A stretch of DNA of 7,555 bases, from contig CAMZBE010000064.1 of assembly GCA_947304475.1 (NCBI GenBank), positions 1 to 7,555 on the forward strand, in the 5' to 3' direction. Below the pieces are notes generated by a model, which had not been told where the DNA came from, searched no databases, and saw nothing but the letters and a program-made list of their open reading frames with translations. A program made the translations under genes and the position numbers. Shown piece by piece: positions 1-6,386 of the stretch (positions within the stretch are counted from its first letter, which is position 1; each line of letters starts with the position of its first letter). Source of the stretch: an uncultured Clostridia bacterium (GTDB lineage: Bacteria; Bacillota; Clostridia; Oscillospirales; CAG-272).

Positions 1-2
1 TC

Positions 3-755
3 CCGCTCGACAACCTTACTCTTTGCTATCAGGCGGCAAATCAGTTCCGTGCCATCGGATCGTATCGCGACGCCGCTGAGCGGGCAAGACATTGTGAGCA
101 GAAAGCCGTTGAACTCGAGGATGCCCTTCGTCGCGACGCGGAAAAAGAAGCGGCATCCGCCGTTTTTCTCCGCCTTTACTCGATCCTGACGGTATTCGGC
201 GTCATGTTATCCGGCTGTTTGCTGTCAATGTCGATCGACAACGCCATTCCCGTTTGGCTCGTCTTCGCCGCCGCCCTCTTCGTCGGCGGAATAATCATGT
301 GTAAAGCCTTCCGGATACGCCGGATCGGCATTCTCGCCGTTTTTCCGACGTTTTCCGCGCTTTTCGTTACTCTTGTTTACGTTGGATGCCGCGAAACGAG
401 AACAACGGATTATTTCATTCTCGTTTTCATAGCGATCGTTCTTTTCGTAATCCAGTTGATCATCACGTTGAAAGGAATCAATAACAACTCCGGACACGTT
501 TTCATCGCCGAAGGGACCGAGACCGTTCGGAACGTAAAGCACGGGGACGCTTTCTCCGGCGTTACGATCCCCGCAAGCGTCACCCGGATCAAGCAGAACG
601 CGTTTCAGGATTGCCCGTATCTTTCCGTGATCTTCTTCAAAGGCACTCAAAAAGAATGGGAAGCGATCGAAAAAGAGGACGGGTGGATCAGCGGTGCAAA
701 CCAATTCGTCGTCCAGTGTGCCAACGGACGGATCACGTACAGAAAAACGAACTGA
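3..755 (+). CDS. Membrane protein with TPR-like helices, four TM segments and a C-terminal leucine-rich repeat (5' partial)
   Basis: The frame is open from the window edge, so the gene starts upstream and the methionine codon at 204 is internal; 250 residues are visible. Visible residues 9-35 (YQAANQFRAIGSYRDAAERA and on) follow the 'A..F..iG.Y.DA....C..K' pattern of TPR-like helix pairs common in Firmicute proteins, followed by a charged helix. Four hydrophobic stretches follow at about residues 56-75, 82-102, 108-128 and 138-156, so this is an integral membrane protein. The C-terminus (about 167-235) contains a single BspA-type leucine-rich repeat unit, with VTIPASVTRIKQNAFQDC followed by FFKGTQKEWEAI. 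Function is unknown. The architecture suggests a helical repeat domain and a small LRR module on opposite ends of a four-helix membrane anchor; which side each faces cannot be told. It converges on the transketolase operon and ends 21 bases before a shared terminator. The domain reading is by motif only. Confidence 0.8.
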   Translation, partial: PLDNLTLCYQAANQFRAIGSYRDAAERARHCEQKAVELEDALRRDAEKEAASAVFLRLYSILTVFGVMLSGCLLSMSIDNAIPVWLVFAAALFVGGIIMCKAFRIRRIGILAVFPTFSALFVTLVYVGCRETRTTDYFILVFIAIVLFVIQLIITLKGINNNSGHVFIAEGTETVRNVKHGDAFSGVTIPASVTRIKQNAFQDCPYLSVIFFKGTQKEWEAIEKEDGWISGANQFVVQCANGRITYRKTN

Positions 756-776
756 ACCCTTCCCAAACAAAACGAA

Positions 777-805
777 AAACGCCCGCGCAGTTTGCGCGGG
801 CGTTT
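777..805. terminator. Bidirectional intrinsic terminator between convergent genes
   Basis: The arms AAACGCCCGCGCA (777-789) and TGCGCGGGCGTTT (793-805) are perfect reverse complements, giving a 13-bp stem around a 3-base loop. On the + strand the stem runs into TTTGCTTTTT (803-812). On the - strand it runs into TTTTTCGTTTTG (780 down to 769). It lies between the stop of the membrane protein (755) and the stop of the transketolase C-terminal subunit (817), so it can end both transcripts. Confidence 0.9.
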
Positions 806-816
806 GCTTTTTCCGT

Positions 817-1689
817 TCAGTTTTTGCGGGCGATCGCGGCTTTTGCGCGTGTCACGATCTCGGCGGACGTCAGCCCGTAGAGTTCGAGCAACTGCGGCAC
901 CTTACCGCTCCGTCCGAAGGTATCGCGCACGCCGACGCGTTCAACCGGCACGGGGCGGTTCTCGGCAAGCGTTTCGCTGACCGCAGATCCCAGCCCGCCG
1001 ATGATATTGTGCTCTTCCGCCGTCACGACGGCGCCGGTCTTTTCGACCGACTTCACCAGCAGTTCGGCGTCGATCGGTTTCAGGGTGTGCAGGTCGATCA
1101 CCTCGGCAAAAATGCCCTCGGCGGCGAGTATCTCCGCGGCTTCGAGCGCGAGATGCACCATATAACCGATCGCGACGATCGTGACGTCGCTGCCCTCGCG
1201 GAGCAGTCTTCCCTTCCCGATCTCAAACGGGGCGACGCCCTCTCCCGCCGTCACTTCGGGAACGGCAAACCGACCGAAGCGAAGGTAGACCGGACCGTCC
1301 CATTTCAGCGCCGCTTCGACGGCGGCGTAGGTCTCGGGACCGTCGGCGGGGCAGATCACCGTCATTCCGGGGATCACGCGCATCAGGGCAAAGTCCTCGC
1401 AGCACTGGTGCGTCGCGCCGTCCTCTCCGACCGTGATCCCGGCGTGCGTCGCGCCGATCTTGACGTTCAGGTGGGGATAGGCGACCGAGTTGCGCACCTG
1501 CTCGAACGCGCGTCCGGCGGCGAACATGGCAAACGAAGATACGAAGGGGATCGTGCCGGTCGAGGCGATCCCGGCGGCAACGCTCATCATGTTGCCCTCG
1601 GCGATCCCGCAGTCGAAGAACCGGTCGGGGTGTTCTTTTGCGAACAGGCAGGTCTTGGTCGCCTGCGCGAGATCCGCGTCAAGGACCAC
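817..1689 (-). CDS. Transketolase, C-terminal subunit (N-terminus displaced by a frameshift)
   Basis: This is the second half of a split transketolase, which moves two-carbon ketol units between sugar phosphates in the non-oxidative pentose phosphate pathway. The coordinates give the longest piece in one frame from a GTG, 290 residues. Numbering from that GTG, VLDADLAQATK (2-12) is the usual start of the pyrimidine-binding domain, and E31 in CGIAEGNM is the glutamate that activates the thiamine diphosphate aminopyrimidine. HAGITVGEDGATHQ (82-95) is a conserved loop of this family, and the rest is the C-terminal transketolase domain. The GTG has no ribosome binding site. The natural start is ATG at 1748, read in another frame as MADKIATREAYGKA, with a strong Shine-Dalgarno and an 8-base overlap with the upstream subunit gene. 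The frames do not join without a -1 shift near 1707. The gene may therefore be broken, or this may be a sequencing or assembly error. Family identity is secure; functionality is not. Confidence 0.9.
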   Translation of the reverse strand: MVLDADLAQATKTCLFAKEHPDRFFDCGIAEGNMMSVAAGIASTGTIPFVSSFAMFAAGRAFEQVRNSVAYPHLNVKIGATHAGITVGEDGATHQCCEDFALMRVIPGMTVICPADGPETYAAVEAALKWDGPVYLRFGRFAVPEVTAGEGVAPFEIGKGRLLREGSDVTIVAIGYMVHLALEAAEILAAEGIFAEVIDLHTLKPIDAELLVKSVEKTGAVVTAEEHNIIGGLGSAVSETLAENRPVPVERVGVRDTFGRSGKVPQLLELYGLTSAEIVTRAKAAIARKN

Positions 1690-1748
1690 GAAGGGATACT
1701 TGTCGGCGCTTTCCCGTACGCTTCTCTGGTTGCGATCTTATCAGCCAT
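1690..1748 (-). other. Displaced N-terminal coding segment of the transketolase C-terminal subunit (frameshift site)
   Basis: Reading leftward from ATG at 1748, the first 14 codons give MADKIATREAYGKA, the expected N-terminus of this subunit (family pattern 'K.ATREAYGKAL'). Continuing in that frame gives PTSIPSWSLTRISR, which is not transketolase-like. The correct continuation ADKYPFVVLDADLAQ lies in the -1 frame from about 1707. Only 17 bases separate the GCG alanine codon (1709-1707) from the codons for VVLDADL, whereas relatives as I recall them have about 10-11 residues there. The simplest reading is a loss of 13 or 16 bases together with the frame change. The downstream frame itself is open only from 1737, below a TAA at 1738-1740. 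Confidence 0.75.
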
Positions 1749-2601
1749 TCTGTTTGAACCTCCCTTCGATCTCCTCGGGCGAAAGTCCGAGATCGGCAAG
1801 CCCGACGCGGTACAGATCCTCTTTGGGCGCGGCGCCGTGCCACTGAACGGCGTTCTCCATATACGAGACACCCTTGCCCTTGATTGACTTCGCGATGATC
1901 GCGGTGGGTTTTCCCTTGACCTGGCGCGCGGCGGCGAACGCCGCCTCGATCTGGTCGAAATCGTGGGCGTTGATCGAGATCACGTTCCAACCGAACGCCG
2001 AGAACTTCAGGTTGTGTGGCGTCGGATTCATCACCTCTTCGACCGTCCCGTCGATCTGCAGACCGTTCCAGTCGACGATCGCGACGAGGTTGTCGAGTTT
2101 ATAGTGGGCGGCGAACATCGCGGCTTCCCACACCTGTCCTTCCTCGCTCTCCCCGTCGCCGAGAACGGTGTAGACGCGGTAGTCCTTACCCGCCGTTTTG
2201 CCGGCGAGCGCCATGCCGCAGGCGGCGGAGATCCCGAGCCCGAGCGATCCGGTCGACATATCCACGCCGGGGATCCCCTTCATATCAGGGTGCCCCTGCA
2301 GGCGGCTGTCGATCTTGCGCAGGGTTTTCAGTTCTTCCACCGGGAAGAAGCCGCGTTCGGCGAGCGTCGCGTAGAGGGCGGGGGCGGTGTGCCCCTTCGA
2401 GAGAACGAAGCGGTCGCGATCCGCCGCCTTCGGGTTCGCGGGATCGATCTTCATCTCCTTGAAGTAGAGGTAGGTCAGCAGTTCCGCGATCGAGAGCGAT
2501 CCGCCGGGGTGCCCGCAACCGGCGTTGTAAACGCCGTCAAGGATCCCGATCCGGACACGGTTCGCCGTCTCGGCGAGGACCGTCTTTTCGGCTTGGTTCA
2601 T
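1741..2601 (-). CDS. Transketolase, N-terminal subunit (thiamine diphosphate-binding)
   Basis: First half of the split transketolase, 286 residues, close to the usual length of about 270-290. It binds the diphosphate end of thiamine diphosphate through Mg2+. Family signatures appear in order: GHPGGS (30-35), SKGH (68-71), GHPD (103-106), STGSLGLG (116-123), the cofactor motif GDGE (148-151) closing with DWN (N179), and KGKG near residue 245. Start at ATG 2601 is supported by AAGGAG (2612-2607, - strand) 5 bases upstream and by the matching N-terminus. The stop TGA (1743-1741) overlaps the ATG of the C-terminal subunit, so the two are translationally coupled and should assemble as a heteromer. 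Expression is likely from the sigma-A-type promoter at 2686-2658. Nothing appears missing in this subunit, so if its partner is truly broken it would be left without a companion unless another copy exists elsewhere in the genome. Confidence 0.95.
   Translation of the reverse strand: MNQAEKTVLAETANRVRIGILDGVYNAGCGHPGGSLSIAELLTYLYFKEMKIDPANPKAADRDRFVLSKGHTAPALYATLAERGFFPVEELKTLRKIDSRLQGHPDMKGIPGVDMSTGSLGLGISAACGMALAGKTAGKDYRVYTVLGDGESEEGQVWEAAMFAAHYKLDNLVAIVDWNGLQIDGTVEEVMNPTPHNLKFSAFGWNVISINAHDFDQIEAAFAAARQVKGKPTAIIAKSIKGKGVSYMENAVQWHGAAPKEDLYRVGLADLGLSPEEIEGRFKQNG
1759..1766 (-). promoter_or_regulatory. Ribosome binding site of the transketolase C-terminal subunit
   Basis: On the - strand AAGGGAGG lies 10 bases before ATG at 1748, inside the 3' end of the upstream subunit gene. 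Its strength, and the ATGGCTGA overlap of start and stop, identify 1748 as the ancestral start. No comparable site precedes the GTG at 1689. Confidence 0.75.
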
Positions 2602-2622
2602 AATGGCTCCTTCAGTCGTATT

Positions 2623-2636
2623 CCGCCGCGCGGCGG
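2623..2636. repeat. Perfect GC palindrome in the transketolase leader
   Basis: CCGCCGCGCGGCGG is identical to its reverse complement. It sits in the predicted 5' leader of the transketolase transcript (start near 2651), ending 11 bases before the AAGGAG. In RNA it could form a 5-bp all-GC stem with a GCGC loop close to the ribosome binding site. It may be a translational control element or an operator, or it may be chance in GC-rich DNA. Confidence 0.45.
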
Positions 2637-2657
2637 TGGATCGTTTTTACCATTTCC

Positions 2658-2686
2658 ATTGTACCGCAAAGCGCGCGTTCTGTCAA
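2658..2686 (-). promoter_or_regulatory. Sigma-A-type promoter of the transketolase operon
   Basis: On the - strand a perfect -35 box TTGACA (2686-2681) is followed by a 17-base spacer and the -10 box TACAAT (2663-2658), five of six consensus bases. Transcription would start near 2651, giving a leader of about 50 bases before ATG at 2601. A-rich tracts lie further upstream on the - strand (opposite the T runs at 2711-2714 and 2721-2727). Confidence 0.85.
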
Positions 2687-2699
2687 GGTCAAAGCGCGC
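2668..2699. repeat. Short direct repeat flanking the -35 box
   Basis: AAAGCGCGC occurs at 2668-2676 and again at 2691-2699, 23 bases apart start to start. One copy lies in the promoter spacer and the other immediately upstream of the -35 box. The spacing of about two helical turns suits a regulator bound to one face of the DNA. No known operator is recognised. Confidence 0.3.
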
Positions 2700-2768
2700 T
2701 TTCCGCCCCCTTTTCGCCGCTTTTTTTCACGCGGCGCGGGCGCGCGTCTTTTTTTCTCCCGTTCCCGC

Positions 2769-2797
2769 TTGTCTTTTCTTCGGAATTATGGTATAAT
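2769..2797 (+). promoter_or_regulatory. Sigma-A-type promoter of the der-obg operon
   Basis: TTGTCT (2769-2774), a 17-base spacer and a perfect TATAAT (2792-2797) preceded by TGG, an extended -10. Transcription would start near 2804, about 40 bases before the der start. A run of seven T at 2749-2755 sits where an UP element would be. Confidence 0.8.
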
Positions 2798-2832
2798 GCT
2801 AAACTGTATAGGTATGAAACCCACCCTGCATG

Positions 2833-2838
2833 AAAGGA
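2833..2838 (+). promoter_or_regulatory. Ribosome binding site of der (decides the start)
   Basis: AAAGGA ends 6 bases before ATG at 2845. The upstream in-frame ATG at 2830 overlaps this region and has no Shine-Dalgarno of its own. MSKPVVAIVG is also the family-typical N-terminus, so 2845 is preferred over a 5-residue-longer protein. Confidence 0.75.
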
Positions 2839-2844
2839 TACGAC

Positions 2845-4185
2845 ATGAGCAAACCTGTTGTGGCGATCGTTGGTCGCCCGAACGTGGGGAAAAGCACCCT
2901 GTTCAATAAACTGATCGGCGAACGCCGCTCGATCGTCGAAGATACGCCGGGCGTGACGCGCGACCGGATCTACGGCGAGACCGAGTGGAGAGGTCGCCGC
3001 TTTATCCTGATCGACACGGGCGGTATCGAACCGAAGACCGACGACGTGATCCTTTCGCAGATGCGTCTGCAGGCGGAGGTCGCGATCGAAAGCGCCGACG
3101 TCATCATCTTCCTCTGCGACATCCGCTCCGGTCTGCTCGCAGACGACCGCGAGATCGCCGTGATGCTGAAAAAGAGCCGGAAGCCCGTCGTGATCGGCGT
3201 GAACAAATCCGACCGGATCGGCGACGTCGCGCCCGAGTTCTACGAATTCTATGAACTCGGCTTCGACGAGGATCCGATCGCCCTCTCTTCCCTGCACGGA
3301 TCGGGGAGCGGCGATCTGCTCGACCGGGTGCTCGCCTACTTCCCCGAGGAAGAGGCGGGGGAGGTTGAAGAGGGCGTGATCTCGGTCGCCGTGATCGGAA
3401 AGCCCAACGCCGGCAAGTCCTCGATCGTCAACCGACTGGCGGGCGCGGAACGCTCGATCGTCTCGGATATCCCGGGAACGACGCGCGACGCGGTCGACAC
3501 GCTGATCGAGAACGAAGAGGGAAAATTCAACTTTATCGACACCGCCGGGATCCGTCGCCAGAGCGCGATCGAGGACAGCGTGGAGTACTACTCGGTTCTG
3601 CGGGCGAAAACCGCCGTCGAGCGCGCCGACGTCTGTCTGCTTATGATCGACGCCGAGAAAGGGATCACCGAACAGGACGAGAAGATCGCCGGGATCGCGC
3701 ACGAAGCCGGCAAAGGCACGATCATCGTGGTCAACAAATGGGACGCGATCGAAAAGGACAACAGTTCGGTCAAGAAGTTCACCGACCCCCTCCGGAACGC
3801 CCACGCCAATAATCCCAACGCCCCGATCGTCTTCGTTTCGGCGAAGACCGGGCAGCGCGTCAACAATCTCTACAAGATGATAAGCGACGTGTACGCCGCC
3901 GCCAACTTCCGCGTACCGACCGGGATGCTGAACGATCTGCTCGCCGACGCGATGGCGCGGCATCAGCCGCCCTCGGACAAGGGCAAGCGGCTCCGCATCT
4001 ACTATATGACGCAGGTGCGCTCGGCGCCGCCGACCTTCGTGGTCTTCTGCAACAGCGCCGAACTGTTCCATTTTTCCTATCAACGCTATCTTGAAAACTG
4101 TCTCCGCGAGACCTTCACTTTTTCCGGCACGCCGATCCGGCTGACGATCCGGGAGAAGGGCGAACAGAACGTCGGGGACCTGTAA
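2845..4185 (+). CDS. der: Ribosome biogenesis GTPase Der (EngA)
   Basis: Der is a cytoplasmic GTPase with two G domains in tandem, needed for maturation of the 50S ribosomal subunit. The 446 residues match the usual 435-450. First G domain: GRPNVGKS (10-17), DTPGVTRD (33-40), DTGG (57-60), NKSD (120-123). An acidic linker follows (about 167-177). Second G domain: GKPNAGKS (185-192), DIPGTTRD (208-215), DTAG (232-235), NKWD (297-300), SAKTGQ near 335. The C-terminal KH-like domain (about 350-440) holds the family pattern KGKRLRIYYMTQV. All GTPase motifs are intact. It is the first gene of the rightward operon, and obg begins 13 bases after its stop. Almost every isoleucine is coded ATC and is preceded by a G-ending codon, producing an unusual density of GATC. 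Confidence 0.98.
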   Translation: MSKPVVAIVGRPNVGKSTLFNKLIGERRSIVEDTPGVTRDRIYGETEWRGRRFILIDTGGIEPKTDDVILSQMRLQAEVAIESADVIIFLCDIRSGLLADDREIAVMLKKSRKPVVIGVNKSDRIGDVAPEFYEFYELGFDEDPIALSSLHGSGSGDLLDRVLAYFPEEEAGEVEEGVISVAVIGKPNAGKSSIVNRLAGAERSIVSDIPGTTRDAVDTLIENEEGKFNFIDTAGIRRQSAIEDSVEYYSVLRAKTAVERADVCLLMIDAEKGITEQDEKIAGIAHEAGKGTIIVVNKWDAIEKDNSSVKKFTDPLRNAHANNPNAPIVFVSAKTGQRVNNLYKMISDVYAAANFRVPTGMLNDLLADAMARHQPPSDKGKRLRIYYMTQVRSAPPTFVVFCNSAELFHFSYQRYLENCLRETFTFSGTPIRLTIREKGEQNVGDL

Positions 4186-4198
4186 CGGAGGACGAACC

Positions 4199-5491
4199 AT
4201 GTTTATCGACCGGATCACGATCTCGGTCAAGGCGGGCGACGGCGGTAACGGCGCCGTCACCTTCCACCGGGAAAAATACGTGCCTGCGGGCGGTCCCGAC
4301 GGCGGCGACGGCGGACGGGGCGGCAGTATCGTCTTCCGCGTGGACGAGGGGGCGAACACCCTGCTCGCTTTCCGCTCTCACCGCAAATTCGCGGCGGGAC
4401 GCGGCGAGGACGGCAAGGGCGACAAGATGCACGGCAAGAACGGGCAGGACGTGGTGATCCTCGTGCCGCCCGGGACGCTGCTCCGCGATCCCGAAACGAA
4501 AAAGATCCTCTTCGATATGTCGCGCGACAGAGAGTTCGTCGCGGCGAAGGGCGGACGAGGCGGCTGGGGCAACCGGCATTTCGCCACCCCGACGCGGCAG
4601 ATCCCGCGCTTTGCCAAGAGCGGGACCAAGGGCGAAGAGAAGGAGATCCTTCTGGAACTGAAAATGATCGCCGACGTAGGGTTGATCGGGTTCCCGAACG
4701 TCGGGAAATCCTCGCTCCTCTCGCGGATCTCGAAGGCGAAGCCCAAGATCGCCGACTACCACTTCACGACGCTCTCCCCCAACCTCGGCGTGGTCGAGGT
4801 CGGTGAGGGACGCGGATTCGTTTGCGCCGACATTCCCGGTCTGATCGAGGGCGCCTCGGAAGGACTCGGGCTCGGGCACGATTTTCTCCGCCACACCGAC
4901 CGCTGCCGCCTGCTGCTCCACGTGGTGGATCTGTCGGGCTGTGAGGGGCGCGATCCGGTCGAGGATATCGACGTGATCGACCGTGAACTCGCCCGCTATT
5001 CCCCGGAACTTGCAACCCACCCCCAGATCGTCGTCGCGAACAAATCCGACGCGGTCGACGACGCCGAAGGTGCCTGGGAACGCGTGCAGAAGAAAGCCGC
5101 CGAACTCGGTCGCCCGGCGATCCGGGTTTCCGCCGTAACCGGCGAGGGACTGCCCGAACTGATCCGCCTGGCGGCGACCGAACTCGAGAAACTGCCGCCC
5201 GTACGCGAGTACGAACCCGAGATTACGCCCGAGACCGAGGCGGCGAAGAAAGCCCTTGAAGCCGCTGACGAGAAGCAGACCTTCGTCCGGCGCGAGAACG
5301 GGATCTTTTTCGTCGAGGGCAAGTGGCTCTCGAACTTTATGGAGCAGTTGAATCTGAACGACTACGACCAACTCAACCGCTTCCAGCAGGTGCTCGAAAA
5401 GAACGGGGTGATCGACCTGCTCCGCGAGGCGGGCGTGCGCGACGGCGACACGGTCGAGATCTACGGGTTCTCGTTCGACTTCTTCTACTGA
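4199..5491 (+). CDS. obg: GTPase Obg (CgtA), 50S assembly and stress GTPase
   Basis: Obg binds the 50S subunit late in assembly and, in studied bacteria, links growth to GTP/ppGpp levels. It has 430 residues in the three-domain form typical of Firmicutes. The N-terminal Obg fold (1-157) is glycine-rich, with GDGGNGAVTFHREKYVP (13-29) and GPDGGDGGRGG (32-42). The G domain has GFPNVGKS (164-171), TTLSPNLG (190-197), DIPGLIEGA (211-219), NKSD (281-284) and SAVTGEG near 315. The C-terminal OCT domain (about 345-430) ends FSFDFFY. Start at ATG 4199 follows GGAGG (4187-4191) by 7 bases, and MFID.. is a family-typical start. Nothing is missing. The adjacent der suggests co-regulated supply of two 50S assembly GTPases. 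The queG-like gene 40 bases downstream is probably on the same transcript. Confidence 0.98.
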   Translation: MFIDRITISVKAGDGGNGAVTFHREKYVPAGGPDGGDGGRGGSIVFRVDEGANTLLAFRSHRKFAAGRGEDGKGDKMHGKNGQDVVILVPPGTLLRDPETKKILFDMSRDREFVAAKGGRGGWGNRHFATPTRQIPRFAKSGTKGEEKEILLELKMIADVGLIGFPNVGKSSLLSRISKAKPKIADYHFTTLSPNLGVVEVGEGRGFVCADIPGLIEGASEGLGLGHDFLRHTDRCRLLLHVVDLSGCEGRDPVEDIDVIDRELARYSPELATHPQIVVANKSDAVDDAEGAWERVQKKAAELGRPAIRVSAVTGEGLPELIRLAATELEKLPPVREYEPEITPETEAAKKALEAADEKQTFVRRENGIFFVEGKWLSNFMEQLNLNDYDQLNRFQQVLEKNGVIDLLREAGVRDGDTVEIYGFSFDFFY

Positions 5492-5531
5492 TTTTACTGT
5501 TTTTACGTGCGACCGAAAGGGGGGATCGCTT

Positions 5532-6374
5532 GTGGACTACGCTTCGCTCGACGCCGTTTTCGCGTCCGAGGGGATCACGCAGTACGCCGCGATCCCCTTT
5601 TCGGCTTGCCGCGTCACCCTGCAACGGCTGCTCGACCGGGAGCCGGGGTTCGTCCCGCGCACCGTCCTGCTCTACCTGGTCCCCTACTACGCCGGGCCGA
5701 CCGAAAATCTCTCGCTCTACGCGGCGTCCAGGGACTACCACCTGTTCTTCCGCTCCTTCGGCGAAAAACTGGTCGGGTACCTGAAAACGGTTTTCCCGGA
5801 CGGGGGTTTTCGCAGTTACGGGGATCACTCCCCGATCAGTGAAACCGACGCCGCCGCGAAGGCGGGACTGGGAATGATCGGGCGGAACGGACTTCTGATC
5901 AACCCGAAATACGCCTCGCTCGTCTTCATCGGGGACGTGGTGACCGACGTGTCGCCCGACGTTTTCCCGCTCTGCCGCGAACCGCAAGCCGTCTCGTACT
6001 GCGAAAACTGCGGCAGTTGCGCCGCCGCGTGCCCGACCGGGATCTTATCGGGCAACGGCTCGCTCTGCCTCTCCGCCGTCACGCAGAAGAAGGGAGAACT
6101 GACACCGGAAGAAAAGGACCTGATCCTCTCGCACGGCTCCGCCTGGGGGTGCGATCTGTGTCAGATCTCCTGCCCGCACGTCAAACGCGCGATCAGGTCG
6201 GGCGACGCGAACTCCCCGGTCGCTTTTTTCCGAACCGACCGCACCCCGCGCCTCACCTACGACCTCGTCGCGTCTATGCCCGAGGACGAGTTCCAATCCC
6301 GCGCCTACGCCTGGCGCGGCAGAAAAACCCTGCTCCGCAACCTCGCGCTGCTCGAGGGGAGAGACGAGGAGTAA
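5532..6374 (+). CDS. QueG-like double [4Fe-4S] protein (short epoxyqueuosine reductase homologue)
   Basis: It resembles epoxyqueuosine reductase QueG, the cobalamin and iron-sulfur enzyme that reduces epoxyqueuosine to queuosine in the tRNA anticodon. At 280 residues it is shorter than classical QueG (about 370-390), ending soon after the ferredoxin-like region without the C-terminal HEAT-like repeats. YGDHSPISE (96-104), followed by AGLGMIGRNGLLI (111-123), matches the QueG segment holding the catalytic aspartate (D98 here, inferred). Exactly eight cysteines fit two clusters: C157xxC160xxC163xxxC167P, C179, and C207xxC210xxxC214P with the QueG-like GCDLCQ. The start is GTG 5532: AAAGGGGGG (5516-5524) ends 7 bases upstream and no better start lies nearby. 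It lies 40 bases after obg with no terminator between, hence the same operon. The short form may be a true queuosine enzyme or a relative with another substrate. No other queuosine gene is in the window, so the symbol is withheld. Confidence 0.85.
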   Translation: MDYASLDAVFASEGITQYAAIPFSACRVTLQRLLDREPGFVPRTVLLYLVPYYAGPTENLSLYAASRDYHLFFRSFGEKLVGYLKTVFPDGGFRSYGDHSPISETDAAAKAGLGMIGRNGLLINPKYASLVFIGDVVTDVSPDVFPLCREPQAVSYCENCGSCAAACPTGILSGNGSLCLSAVTQKKGELTPEEKDLILSHGSAWGCDLCQISCPHVKRAIRSGDANSPVAFFRTDRTPRLTYDLVASMPEDEFQSRAYAWRGRKTLLRNLALLEGRDEE

Positions 6375-6386
6375 CGAGAGGGAACG

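Noticed and set aside
830..840. GCGATCGC resembling the cyanobacterial HIP1 octamer
   Set aside because: Single octamers arise here from the general GATC and GCG codon enrichment; the octamer itself is not repeated at HIP1-like density, and the gene content does not suggest cyanobacteria.
1705..1720. Programmed -1 ribosomal frameshift in the transketolase C-terminal subunit
   Set aside because: The GGGAAAG string is not in the X-XXY-YYZ register needed, and several residues are missing as well as the frame, so a deletion is a better explanation.
694..1887. Long open frame of 397 codons on the + strand opposite the transketolase genes
   Set aside because: It is antisense to clearly homologous transketolase coding sequence; its His/Arg/Gly/Asp-rich composition is what GC-rich codon bias leaves on the opposite strand, and it has no recognisable domain.
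2702..2756. Terminator-like GC hairpin and T runs upstream of der
   Set aside because: No + strand gene ends here, and pairing is weak and ambiguous; the T runs are better seen as A/T tracts upstream of the two promoters.
1963..2796. Open frame of 277 codons on the + strand across the transketolase N-terminal subunit and the promoter region
   Set aside because: Antisense composition, no domain, and it runs through the divergent promoters.
2830..2844. Upstream ATG as the start of der
   Set aside because: No ribosome binding site precedes it, and the AAAGGA before the second ATG fits the family-typical start at 2845.
2689..4359. Open frame of 556 codons on the - strand opposite der
   Set aside because: Fully explained as the antisense shadow of der and the start of obg; it would also run across both divergent promoters, and no family motif is visible.
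4115..5371. Open frame of 418 codons on the - strand opposite obg
   Set aside because: Antisense shadow of obg, whose motifs are complete on the + strand.
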